DNA of 64,000 bases from CAVRXT01 sp049644285. Its GTDB lineage: Bacteria; Acidobacteriota; Terriglobia; Acidiferrales; UBA7541. The stretch spans positions 1 through 64,000 of the forward strand of contig JBARRP010000188.1 in assembly GCA_049644285.1 (NCBI GenBank), written 5' to 3'. Positions 16,529 through 24,245 of this stretch are shown one piece after another (the first letter of the stretch is position 1; the number at the start of each line of letters is the position of its first letter). Made by a program: the position numbers and the translations under genes. Below the pieces are notes generated by a model. The model searched no databases. It was not told the origin of the DNA and worked only from the letters and a program-made list of their open reading frames with translations.

Positions 16529-17351
16529 GTGGCACCCCCTGCGTCTTCTTCAAATCGTTCTTTGTAAGGGTAATACTTCCGGCCTGTCCGGGCGGGCCGA
16601 GCGGCGGCACGGTCTGACCATTCAGTTCGAGAAGAATTGCGCTCGACTCGTTTGCAGAAACTTCGAATTTCTCGCGCGCCTGGAAAGTTTGCGACTGACC
16701 GGGCGTAAGCCGCCCCGAGAAGACGGTTGTTCCGTCCGCGACGATTTTTACCTGCGTCGGCTTTCCTGCTTCCGCTTTGAGCTCGAGGATTCCCGGCCGG
16801 GCAGCAGGTTGGTTCACCACTGCCACGCTTGCGCCGGCGGAGGTATTTGGCACAGTCCCTTGAGAGGAGGAGGAGGTTGTGGCTGGCGGCGCCTCAAGAG
16901 TTGAAACGGCAGCCGGGACGGGCGGCGAATTTTCCGCCGCAGACGAGCCCGAATAAGACTTGAGCAGAGGGGCAAGAATATCATCGTAGCGGTGGAACAC
17001 GAGCCACCCGCAGGCAACCACGGCGGCGAGGCCGAGCACCAGAACACCGCTCGCCAGCCTGCTTGGGCGCTTGGCTTCAAAGGTCTCCATGTGAAGGGCA
17101 ACTTCCGGCTGACCTTGCGTCGCGAAAGCGTAATCGGCCACGAGGGCTTCCTCGTCCAAGCCCAGAAACCGCGCAATCGAACGGATGAATCCGCGGTTGA
17201 AGATGCCACCGGGGAGCTGGTCCCACTGCTCGTTTTCAAGAGCTTCGAGGAATCGGGGGCTGATGCGCGTGGCGACGGCAATCTCTTCCAAGGTAACGCC
17301 GCGCATCTCGCGTTCGCGCTTTAGACGCTCGCCGAAGGTCGTAGCCTGCAT
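16524..17351 (-). CDS. rodZ: RodZ-like HTH membrane protein
   Basis: 275 residues with the layout of RodZ, the MreB-binding cell-shape protein. A Cro/CI-type helix-turn-helix occupies about 6-70 (GERLKREREMRGVTLEEIA, then IFNRGFIRSIARFLGLD). A single transmembrane helix follows at 100-120, then a Pro/Ser/Ala-rich linker and a C-terminal periplasmic beta domain (about 185-262; DUF4115-like, with VKIVADGTTVFSGRLTPGQ). Homologues act cytoplasmically through the HTH and periplasmically through the tail. Its stop overlaps the start of the next gene, so the two are likely cotranscribed. Confidence 0.85.
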   Translation of the reverse strand: MQATTFGERLKREREMRGVTLEEIAVATRISPRFLEALENEQWDQLPGGIFNRGFIRSIARFLGLDEEALVADYAFATQGQPEVALHMETFEAKRPSRLASGVLVLGLAAVVACGWLVFHRYDDILAPLLKSYSGSSAAENSPPVPAAVSTLEAPPATTSSSSQGTVPNTSAGASVAVVNQPAARPGILELKAEAGKPTQVKIVADGTTVFSGRLTPGQSQTFQAREKFEVSANESSAILLELNGQTVPPLGPPGQAGSITLTKNDLKKTQGVPH

Positions 17352-17483
17352 CGTTGAAAGCCTGTAATGAAAATATAGGCGGGCCTCCGGCGGGTGTCAA
17401 TTGAACGTATAGGCTATCGCCGGGCAAAGGTGGAAGAAGGGGCTGGCTGCGTTCGTCTTACGGCAATTGGACGCTCAGAGCGG

Positions 17484-17513
17484 TTGCAGGCGCTGAAAGC
17501 GGTTCACTATAAT
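17484..17513 (+). promoter_or_regulatory. Sigma-70 type promoter of the diguanylate cyclase gene
   Basis: TTGCAG (17484-17489), an 18-base spacer and a perfect TATAAT (17508-17513). The predicted transcription start is near 17520-17522, coinciding with a GTG that opens the long frame. The divergent rodZ promoter should lie in the same 170-base gap but is not obvious. Confidence 0.6.
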
Positions 17514-17521
17514 GCTAATCG

Positions 17522-18676
17522 GTGTCAGAAGACCCAGGCGACAGCGGCTTTATACCTCCAGCGGGATCGATGCGCAACGTGACAGAGCCAAAACCCTTCA
17601 CCGGAGTGGAACGCCGCCGTAACACGGGCATCGGACTGGACCTACAGGAAGGCAACGAAGTCGCGGTCTTCCATGAACTCGGGAAAGCCCTTACCTCCTC
17701 GCTGCAGCTCGATCAAGTCCTGCGCACGATCATGGAAAAGATTAACGAGGTGCTGCATCCTGATACATGGTCGCTGCTGCTGATGGACCAGGAGAAGCAT
17801 GAGTTGTACTTCCAGATTGCCACAGGCAAAGGCTCCGAGGCGCTGAAAGATGTGCGGATCCCCTTAGGGCAGGGGATTGCGGGCTGGGTGGCGCAGAGCG
17901 GAGAAGTGGTCGTGGTGCCCGATACGAGCCAGGATTCGCGCTTCTTCGCGCAAGTCGATGAGAGAACGAAGATGGAGACGCGCTCGATTGTGGCCGTTCC
18001 GGTCCGCTTCCGCGATCAGTGTCTGGGCGTCATCGAGCTGCTGAATTGCGTCGGCGAAGGAGGGTTCAGCAAGCGCGACCTGGCGCTGCTCGAAGCACTT
18101 GCCGACTATGCCGCGATCGCCATTGAGAACGCCCGGCACGTTCACCGCATCCACGAGCTGACGATCACGGATGATTGCACCACCCTCTACAACGCGCGGC
18201 ACCTCAATTTCATGCTGGACACGGAAATTTACCGGTCTCAGCGATATTCCTACGAGTTTTCATTGATCTTCATCGATCTCGACCACTTCAAGAACGTGAA
18301 CGACACGCACGGGCACCTGATGGGCTCGAAGCTGCTTGCCGAGATCGGCACGATGATCAAGGAGAACTGCCGGTTGATTGACCTGGCATTCCGTTACGGC
18401 GGCGACGAGTTCGTGATCCTCTTGCCGCAGACTTCCAAAGAAAACGCCTGCCGGGTGGCGCGGCGCCTTCATCGAAAGATTCGCGAAAACGTATGGCTGA
18501 GGGAACCCGGGTTGAATGTGCGGATCACTTCCAGCGTGGGCGTCGCATCGTATCCGGCGGATTCGAAGACGAAGGCCGACCTGCTTCACCTGGCCGACGA
18601 AGCGATGTACCTGGTGAAGAATTCCACCCGAGACAGCGTGGCCGCAGCCGCGATGGGCATCCTGCCTCCGCAGTAG
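17522..18676 (+). CDS. GAF-domain diguanylate cyclase
   Basis: Makes cyclic di-GMP from two GTP in response to a signal sensed by the GAF domain. 384 residues: GAF at about 57-205 and GGDEF domain at about 212-376. The active-site GGDEF (293-297) is intact and is preceded by the inhibitory I-site RLID (284-287) with the correct 5-residue spacing, so product inhibition is expected. IDLDHFKNVND supplies the metal-binding Asp. No membrane segment, so cytoplasmic. Start is uncertain: GTG at 17522 lies at the predicted transcription start (leaderless), while ATG at 17570 gives a short leader but only a weak ribosome site. It precedes the microcompartment genes by 168 bases. Confidence 0.9.
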   Translation: MSEDPGDSGFIPPAGSMRNVTEPKPFTGVERRRNTGIGLDLQEGNEVAVFHELGKALTSSLQLDQVLRTIMEKINEVLHPDTWSLLLMDQEKHELYFQIATGKGSEALKDVRIPLGQGIAGWVAQSGEVVVVPDTSQDSRFFAQVDERTKMETRSIVAVPVRFRDQCLGVIELLNCVGEGGFSKRDLALLEALADYAAIAIENARHVHRIHELTITDDCTTLYNARHLNFMLDTEIYRSQRYSYEFSLIFIDLDHFKNVNDTHGHLMGSKLLAEIGTMIKENCRLIDLAFRYGGDEFVILLPQTSKENACRVARRLHRKIRENVWLREPGLNVRITSSVGVASYPADSKTKADLLHLADEAMYLVKNSTRDSVAAAAMGILPPQ

Positions 18677-18719
18677 CGCGTGTGCTTCGGCGCATCTTGC
18701 ACAAGGACGCGCCATTGTC

Positions 18720-18748
18720 TTGATTCGCTTCTTCGCCCGTGCTAGTCT
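18720..18748 (+). promoter_or_regulatory. Possible promoter of the microcompartment genes
   Basis: TTGATT (18720-18725), a 17-base spacer and TAGTCT (18743-18748), about 95 bases before the shell gene. Only the spacing and half of the hexamer positions fit consensus, so this is tentative. No -24/-12 sigma-54 element was convincing here. Confidence 0.3.
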
Positions 18749-18844
18749 GCGCGGGACTTCATTCAGAATGAACGCGCAGCATGCGGGGCGTGAACTTCCA
18801 CATACCCAGGGGGGCGATGGGCACGCGGAATTGAGCGAGGAAGT

Positions 18845-19147
18845 ATGGCCAATGAAGCTTTAGGGATGATCGAGACCAAGGGGTTGGTGGGCTCGATTGA
18901 AGCGGCCGACGCGATGGTGAAAGCCGCCAACGTGATTTTGATCGGGAAGGAATACATCGGAGCGGGCTACGTCACGGTGATGGTGAGGGGCGACGTTGGC
19001 GCCGTGAAAGCGGCCACCGATGCGGGTGCGGCCGCCGCTCGCCGTGTGGGCGAACTGGTGGCGGTGCATGTGATCCCGCGTCCGCACGAGCACGTGGAAA
19101 AGATTCTGCCGGGTGGCGGCCAACCCCCGGGTGGTATGAAGCGCTGA
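18845..19147 (+). CDS. Bacterial microcompartment hexameric shell protein (BMC-H)
   Basis: A 100-residue single-domain BMC protein of the PduA/EutM/CcmK type, which tiles the facets of a proteinaceous organelle. The family start ALGMIETKGLVGSIEAADAM is clear; VRGDVGAVKAATDAGAAAA and HVIPRPHEHVE are the other hallmark blocks. The pore loop reads YIGAGYV (38-44) in place of the common GSG. The C-terminal tail is Gly/Pro-rich. The GAGGAAG ribosome site is 1-2 bases from ideal spacing before ATG. It is followed 58 bases later by an aldehyde dehydrogenase. No pentameric vertex (BMC-P) or trimeric (BMC-T) gene is present in the window, so other shell parts must be encoded elsewhere if a closed shell forms. 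Confidence 0.95.
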   Translation: MANEALGMIETKGLVGSIEAADAMVKAANVILIGKEYIGAGYVTVMVRGDVGAVKAATDAGAAAARRVGELVAVHVIPRPHEHVEKILPGGGQPPGGMKR

Positions 19148-19205
19148 AGGCCAGGCAGGACGGATTCGGAACTCGTCAAGCAAGACAATTCCGAGTTCGA
19201 CGGGG

Positions 19206-21137
19206 TTGAATGTATTGAGCCTCCGCGACCGCGATCTGATCTCCATCCAGGAAGCCCGCCAGGCCGTCGAGCGGGCGAGCGAAGCCCAGCAAAAATTTGC
19301 GGCGTTCTCTCAGACGCAGGTGGACGCCATCGTGGATGCCTGCGCCGAAGCCGCTACTGCCGCGGGCGAACAGCTCGCGCGGCTGGCCGTCGAAGAGACC
19401 GGCTATGGCAACGTTCCCGATAAGATCATCAAGAACCGCCACGCCTCCGTGGATGTGCCTCGCGCCATTCGCGGGATGAAGACCGTGGGGATCGTCCGAG
19501 AGGATCGCGAGCTTGGGATTCTCGAAGTGGCGGAGCCGGTCGGCGTCGTGGCCGCGGTTATTCCCTCGACGAATCCTACTTCCACGGCAATTTACAAGAC
19601 CTTGATTTCGCTCAAGGCGCGAAATGCGGAGGTATTGAGCCCGCACCCGACGGCGATGCGCTGCATTTGTGAGACGGTCAACGTTCTCGAGCGCGCCGCA
19701 CTGCGCGCCGGGGCGCCCGACGGACTGATTGTGTGTTTGCAGCATCCCACGCTGCAAGGAACTCAGGAGTTGATGCGGCAGCGCGCGATCGGCGTGATTC
19801 TCGCGACGGGCGGGACGGGCCTCGTGCGGGCCGCTTATAGTTCGGGCAAACCCGCCTACGGGGTCGGGCCGGGGAACGTGCCTGCATTCATCGAGCGTAC
19901 TGCCAATGTTCACAAGGCGGTCGCCGATATTATCGCTGGAAAGACTTTTGACTACGGCACGATCTGCTCTTCCGAACAGGCGATCGTGGCGGAAGCCAGC
20001 GTGCGTGAGCAGGTGCTCGAAGAGTGCCGGCAGCAGGGCGCGTACTTTCTGTCGGCGGACGAGATTCGCCGGCTCGGGGAGCTGGTGATTGTGCCGGGAG
20101 TGTTCACCCCCAATCCAAAGATCGTTGGACGGCCGGCGACGCTGGTCGCGGAGATGGCTGGAATCAAAGTGCCTGGTTCGACGCGGGTTCTTATCGCGAA
20201 GCTCGATGGAGTTGGTCGGGAATATCCTCTTTCGGCCGAGAAGCTTTCGCCGATCCTGGCGTTTTATTCGGTGGCGAACCTCGCCGAGGGCATTGCGCAA
20301 TGCAAGCGGCTGCTGGAGTTCGGCGGTCTAGGGCACACGATTGCGATTCATTCGCAGAATGAGACAGCGGTCCGCGAATTCGGACAAGCCGTGCCCGCCT
20401 ATCGCGTCTGCGTGAATACGTCGGCCGTGCATGGCTCGATTGGCTACTCGACGAATCTTTTCCCGGCCATGACGCTGGGCTGCGGCGCGCCGGGAGGAAA
20501 CATTACTTCCGACAACCTTGGCCCGCAGCACTTGATGAATATCAAACGAATCGCCTGGGAATCGAGGCCGGTCGAGCATCGGACAATCCCCGCTGATCAG
20601 CGAATGGTTGGGACGGTGATGCCATCTCCAGAGGGGAGACCGGCGGTGGCTGCCGCAGCAGCAGCCGGAGGCAGTGCAACAGCAAGCCCGAAAGTGCCGA
20701 TGGTCCCGGACCGGCAGTTCATCGCAGGCCTCGTTGAAAAAGTGATGGCCGCGCGCGGAATCCCGCGGGGAGGAGTTGGTGGCGCGCAATCTTCGTCCGC
20801 CCCCGCCGCTGCGAGTGTTGCGGCTTCGGTGCCAACACCCGCGGAGGTTGCCAGCGCCGCAGTGACGGCAGCATTTGGAAAGCCGGCGGCAGGCAGTCGA
20901 TCCGCTTCACCAGCGCAGGCACCCGTAGCGTCGACCGCGGCTTTTGGGGCACCTGCGGTGAAAATCTCCGATTTTGTTAGCGAGAACGATGTGCGCTCGG
21001 CCATAACCCACCGCGAAAAGATCTTCATTGGGCCGAAAACGATTGTGACGCCGTCGGCTCGCGATCTGGCCTCTGCCAATGAGGTTTTAGTCGAAACCGC
21101 GCTCCTACCTGCGGTTGGTGGGAAACCGGCCGAATGA
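19206..21137 (+). CDS. CoA-acylating aldehyde dehydrogenase (EutE/PduP-like) with C-terminal extension
   Basis: Oxidises an aldehyde (acetaldehyde, propionaldehyde or similar) to acyl-CoA with NAD+, the core enzyme of many microcompartments. Residues 1-455 are the ALDH fold: IPSTNPTSTAIYK (119-131), the GTG/GPGN cofactor loops and catalytic Cys254 in TICSSEQ. Family members normally end near 460-470; this one continues to 643. The extension has an Ala/Pro-rich linker, an amphipathic helix (about 501-519, FIAGLVEKVMAARGI) like an encapsulation peptide, a second Ala-rich helix (543-558) and a tail (586-625) with DVRSAI and TPSARD (615-620) resembling the EutQ N-terminus. The start is TTG with no clear ribosome site. 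Confidence 0.93.
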   Translation: MNVLSLRDRDLISIQEARQAVERASEAQQKFAAFSQTQVDAIVDACAEAATAAGEQLARLAVEETGYGNVPDKIIKNRHASVDVPRAIRGMKTVGIVREDRELGILEVAEPVGVVAAVIPSTNPTSTAIYKTLISLKARNAEVLSPHPTAMRCICETVNVLERAALRAGAPDGLIVCLQHPTLQGTQELMRQRAIGVILATGGTGLVRAAYSSGKPAYGVGPGNVPAFIERTANVHKAVADIIAGKTFDYGTICSSEQAIVAEASVREQVLEECRQQGAYFLSADEIRRLGELVIVPGVFTPNPKIVGRPATLVAEMAGIKVPGSTRVLIAKLDGVGREYPLSAEKLSPILAFYSVANLAEGIAQCKRLLEFGGLGHTIAIHSQNETAVREFGQAVPAYRVCVNTSAVHGSIGYSTNLFPAMTLGCGAPGGNITSDNLGPQHLMNIKRIAWESRPVEHRTIPADQRMVGTVMPSPEGRPAVAAAAAAGGSATASPKVPMVPDRQFIAGLVEKVMAARGIPRGGVGGAQSSSAPAAASVAASVPTPAEVASAAVTAAFGKPAAGSRSASPAQAPVASTAAFGAPAVKISDFVSENDVRSAITHREKIFIGPKTIVTPSARDLASANEVLVETALLPAVGGKPAE

Positions 21138-21189
21138 CCACCTGACGATCCACGCGGAGGAGGGACGCGTCGGTATGAATCCGCCGATG

Positions 21190-21218
21190 TTGTTCCTTGC
21201 AAACCAGTTGCCTATACT
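21190..21218 (+). promoter_or_regulatory. Promoter of the lptCA-rpoN operon
   Basis: TTGTTC (21190-21195), a 17-base spacer and TATACT (21213-21218), 29 bases before the lptCA ATG. A GAGAGG ribosome site is at 21233-21238. Confidence 0.55.
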
Positions 21219-21247
21219 CGGCTTCTAAGTTGTGAGAGGCCGGAATC

Positions 21248-23509
21248 ATGCGGAATGAGGAAGCGGCCCGGTACGCTCGCTGGGCCGCGGCGATGGGCAT
21301 AATGATCGCGGTGGTGGCGGCAGGCGTGTATGTCCGCCGCGCCTGGCGGCAGTCGAGCGCTCGCCGGGAAGCCCCGCCTCCAGTACCTGAGATCGTCCAG
21401 CAACGATCCGCCGAGTTTTCTTTCTCCAAGGTCGAGCAAAACCACACGATTTTTACGGTGCGGGCGTCGAATGCGACCGAGTTCAAGGACCAGAACCGCA
21501 GCCTCCTCGAAGACGTTCAGATCACGCTGTACGGTCGCGACGGGAGCCGCAACGACAACATTCATACGCGCGAGTGCAGCTACGAGCCGGCATCAGGGAA
21601 TATTCGGTGCCAGGGTGAAGTACAGATGGAGCTCGAGACCGCTGCAGAAGCTCGCCAGCCGGGCCAGCCTCGCGCCATTCAGGTGAACACGCGCGATCTG
21701 TCATTTAATCGCGAGAGCGGCGAGGCTTCAACGCCGGAGGGGGTCACGTTTCGGTTTCCCGGAGGCGCAGGAGCTGGAACTGGTCTCAGCTACCATCCCG
21801 GCGACGCCAAAGTGCGGCTCCAGCACAACGTGGAATTGAAATTAACGCCGCCCGGTCGCCCGGGCGCCGCCGCGGTTGATTTCGCCGGAAGCAGCCTGGA
21901 GTTCGGGCGAAATGATTCCACGATTCGGCTCCATGGTCCTGTGAAAGCTCACGACGGCGATCGAGATCTTAGCGCCGGTGAACTGACGCTTGCGCTCGAT
22001 TCCCAACTGCGAGCAAGGCGGGTGGTGGCGAGCGGCGATCCGGAGCTTCATTCGATGGCGCCCCAGGGGAAAGTCGGAGTGGCCGCCGATGAATTCCGAG
22101 TCGAGCTCAATCCGGCGGGTTGGGTCGAGCAAGTCGTGATTGAGGGCAACGTGCACGGCTCACGGCAGAACCCCAAAGAGGAAGACCGTTTCAGCGCGCA
22201 GCGCGTGCAATTCGCGATGGCGCCCCAGGAGAACCAGCCAGACGAGATGACTGCGACCGGCAGCGTCCAGATCCAGATGCAAACCGGAGGAAACTCTCAG
22301 CACATTGAGACTGCGTCCCTCAAGGTCGAGTTTCGCCCCGGGGAACGCGCGCGCAGCCGGCGGGTCGCAAACGCCGAGACGATGGCGCCGGCAACGATCG
22401 ATTCGAAGACGGCCGACGAAGAGACGCGAATCAGCGCGAAGAAATTCGCCGCAGAGTTTAATTCACGCGGACAATTCGAGACGCTTTTGGGGCACGCGGG
22501 CGTCACGATTGACAGGAAATACAGTTCGGGGATGCCTCAAAACACATTGGCTCAGGAGCTGGTCACAACGTTCGGCGCGGGCGGCGAATGGGAGACGCTG
22601 GCGCTCGATGGGAACGTGCGATTCCGTCAGGGAGACCGAGTCGCGCAGGCCGGCCGAGCGCGCATGAACCGGGCGACCGATCTGATCGAGCTGGACGGTT
22701 CTCCGTCGGTCGCTGATTCCACCGCGCGAACGGTGGCTTCTTCGTTCGAGATCAATCAGCGCACGAACGCGATCCATGCCGGCGGCGGCGTGCGGACAAC
22801 ATATCTAGGCGCCGGGAAGAATAAAGCGGCCGATCTGGGCTCCGGTCCCGCTCACATTTCGGCGGAGGCGCTTGATGGCAACAGTACGTCGGGGCACATG
22901 ATCTATTCGGGCCATGCGCGGCTCTGGCAGGGTGACGCCGTTGTGGATGCGGACACAATTGAATTGTGGCGCGCGGAAAATCGCGCCGACGCACGCGGGC
23001 AAGTCGTCGCGCTTCTGCCTGAGCAACCGGGACCACATGCGAAGACCTCGGGGCCCACGCTGTGGGAGGTCCGCTCACCGGTTCTTCACTATTGGAGCGA
23101 TGCGGGTAAGGCGCGCCTGGAGGGCGGAGTGGACGCCACTTCCGCCGAAGGTGAGCTGCATTCGAAGGCGCTCGATCTGTTTCTTGCGCCGGCGAGCACG
23201 CCCGGCGGAACTACCGGGCGCGCTGCATCGGAAAACGCCGCAGGCAAATCTGGCCGGCAGATCGAGCGCGCGGTGGCTCTGGGCAGCGTCGTGGTGCGCC
23301 AGGGAGATCGCCAGGGCACGGCGGAACAAGCCGAGTATACGGCCGCCGATGGAAAATTCGTGCTTTCCGGCGGCCAACCAACGCTGACGGATGCCTCTCG
23401 CGACACAACGACGGGGCGTTCGTTGACCTTCTTTGTGGCGAGTGATACGATTTTAGTTGATTCGCAAGAGGGTTTACGCACGTTGACCAAGCACCGGGTT
23501 GAGAAATGA
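21248..23509 (+). CDS. LptC-LptA fusion, lipopolysaccharide transport protein
   Basis: 753 residues. An N-terminal transmembrane anchor (about 12-30) is followed by an LptC-like periplasmic domain (about 45-230: FTVRASNATEFKD, LEDVQITLYGRDG, IHTRECSYEP) and then long OstA/LptA-type beta-jellyroll segments to the C-terminus, with repeated LEGGV, GNVRFRQGDR and GSVVVRQGDRQGTAEQAEY strings. In Gram-negatives LptC (IM anchor) and LptA (periplasmic bridge) are separate, about 190 residues each; here one chain could span both. lptB follows after 6 bases. It probably forms the periplasmic bridge that carries LPS from LptBFG to LptD. lptF, lptG and lptD are not in the window. Confidence 0.82.
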   Translation: MRNEEAARYARWAAAMGIMIAVVAAGVYVRRAWRQSSARREAPPPVPEIVQQRSAEFSFSKVEQNHTIFTVRASNATEFKDQNRSLLEDVQITLYGRDGSRNDNIHTRECSYEPASGNIRCQGEVQMELETAAEARQPGQPRAIQVNTRDLSFNRESGEASTPEGVTFRFPGGAGAGTGLSYHPGDAKVRLQHNVELKLTPPGRPGAAAVDFAGSSLEFGRNDSTIRLHGPVKAHDGDRDLSAGELTLALDSQLRARRVVASGDPELHSMAPQGKVGVAADEFRVELNPAGWVEQVVIEGNVHGSRQNPKEEDRFSAQRVQFAMAPQENQPDEMTATGSVQIQMQTGGNSQHIETASLKVEFRPGERARSRRVANAETMAPATIDSKTADEETRISAKKFAAEFNSRGQFETLLGHAGVTIDRKYSSGMPQNTLAQELVTTFGAGGEWETLALDGNVRFRQGDRVAQAGRARMNRATDLIELDGSPSVADSTARTVASSFEINQRTNAIHAGGGVRTTYLGAGKNKAADLGSGPAHISAEALDGNSTSGHMIYSGHARLWQGDAVVDADTIELWRAENRADARGQVVALLPEQPGPHAKTSGPTLWEVRSPVLHYWSDAGKARLEGGVDATSAEGELHSKALDLFLAPASTPGGTTGRAASENAAGKSGRQIERAVALGSVVVRQGDRQGTAEQAEYTAADGKFVLSGGQPTLTDASRDTTTGRSLTFFVASDTILVDSQEGLRTLTKHRVEK

Positions 23510-23515
23510 ACCGGC

Positions 23516-24241
23516 ATGTTGAAGCTCCAAGCCGCCGACCTGACGAAGTCGTACCGAGGGCGGAAGGTTGTTGATGATGTCGATTTGGAGATTCAACAGG
23601 GCGAAGTGGTTGGTCTGCTCGGCCCGAACGGCGCAGGAAAGACCACGACGTTCTATATCCTGGTCGGCCTGGCGCGTCCGGATTTCGGGCGTGTCTTGCT
23701 CGATGGTGAGGACATCACCGATCTCCCGATGTATTTGCGGGCCCGCAGTGGCATCAGCTACCTTCCGCAAGAGCCTTCTGTCTTTCGCAAACTGACGGTT
23801 GAAGAGAACCTGTTCGCGATTCTCGAGACTCTGCCACTTACCCCGGAGCAGCGGCGCGACCGCGTCGAAGAGTTGCTGGCGCAGATGGGACTCGAGGGCG
23901 TGCGGAACAGCCAGGCGTACGTGCTGTCAGGCGGCGAGCGGCGGCGGCTGGAAATCGCGAGATCGCTGGTGCTCTCGCCTTTGTTCGTGCTGTTGGACGA
24001 GCCGTTTTCTGGCATCGACCCGCTGACGGTGGTGGATCTGCAGAAGATCATCGCCGATCTTTCGGCCGCGGGGATTGGTGTGCTGGTTACGGACCACAAC
24101 GTGAGGGAGACGTTGGCGGTGACGAATCGCGCCTACATCATCAACGAAGGGAAGATTTTTCGCGCAGGGACTCCGGCTGCACTCTCCGCCGATCCCGAGG
24201 TCCGGCGCGTGTATCTCGGGGAAAGTTTCCGCTTGAATTGA
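23516..24241 (+). CDS. lptB: LPS export ABC transporter ATP-binding protein LptB
   Basis: 241-residue ATPase that powers LPS extraction from the inner membrane with LptFG. Walker A is GPNGAGKT, Q-loop YLPQEPSVFRKLTVEEN, signature LSGGERRR, Walker B FVLLDEPFSGIDP and the switch His in VTDHNVRETL; the YLPQE and ERRRLEIAR forms are specific to LptB. It lies between lptCA (6 bases) and rpoN (4 bases), the classic lptB-rpoN order seen across proteobacteria and other phyla. Confidence 0.95.
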   Translation: MLKLQAADLTKSYRGRKVVDDVDLEIQQGEVVGLLGPNGAGKTTTFYILVGLARPDFGRVLLDGEDITDLPMYLRARSGISYLPQEPSVFRKLTVEENLFAILETLPLTPEQRRDRVEELLAQMGLEGVRNSQAYVLSGGERRRLEIARSLVLSPLFVLLDEPFSGIDPLTVVDLQKIIADLSAAGIGVLVTDHNVRETLAVTNRAYIINEGKIFRAGTPAALSADPEVRRVYLGESFRLN

Positions 24242-24245
24242 GTTT

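Noticed and set aside
18677..18844. Sigma-54 (-24/-12) promoter before the microcompartment genes
   Set aside because: I looked for GG-N10-GC with the usual flanks because rpoN is nearby, but saw no convincing match.
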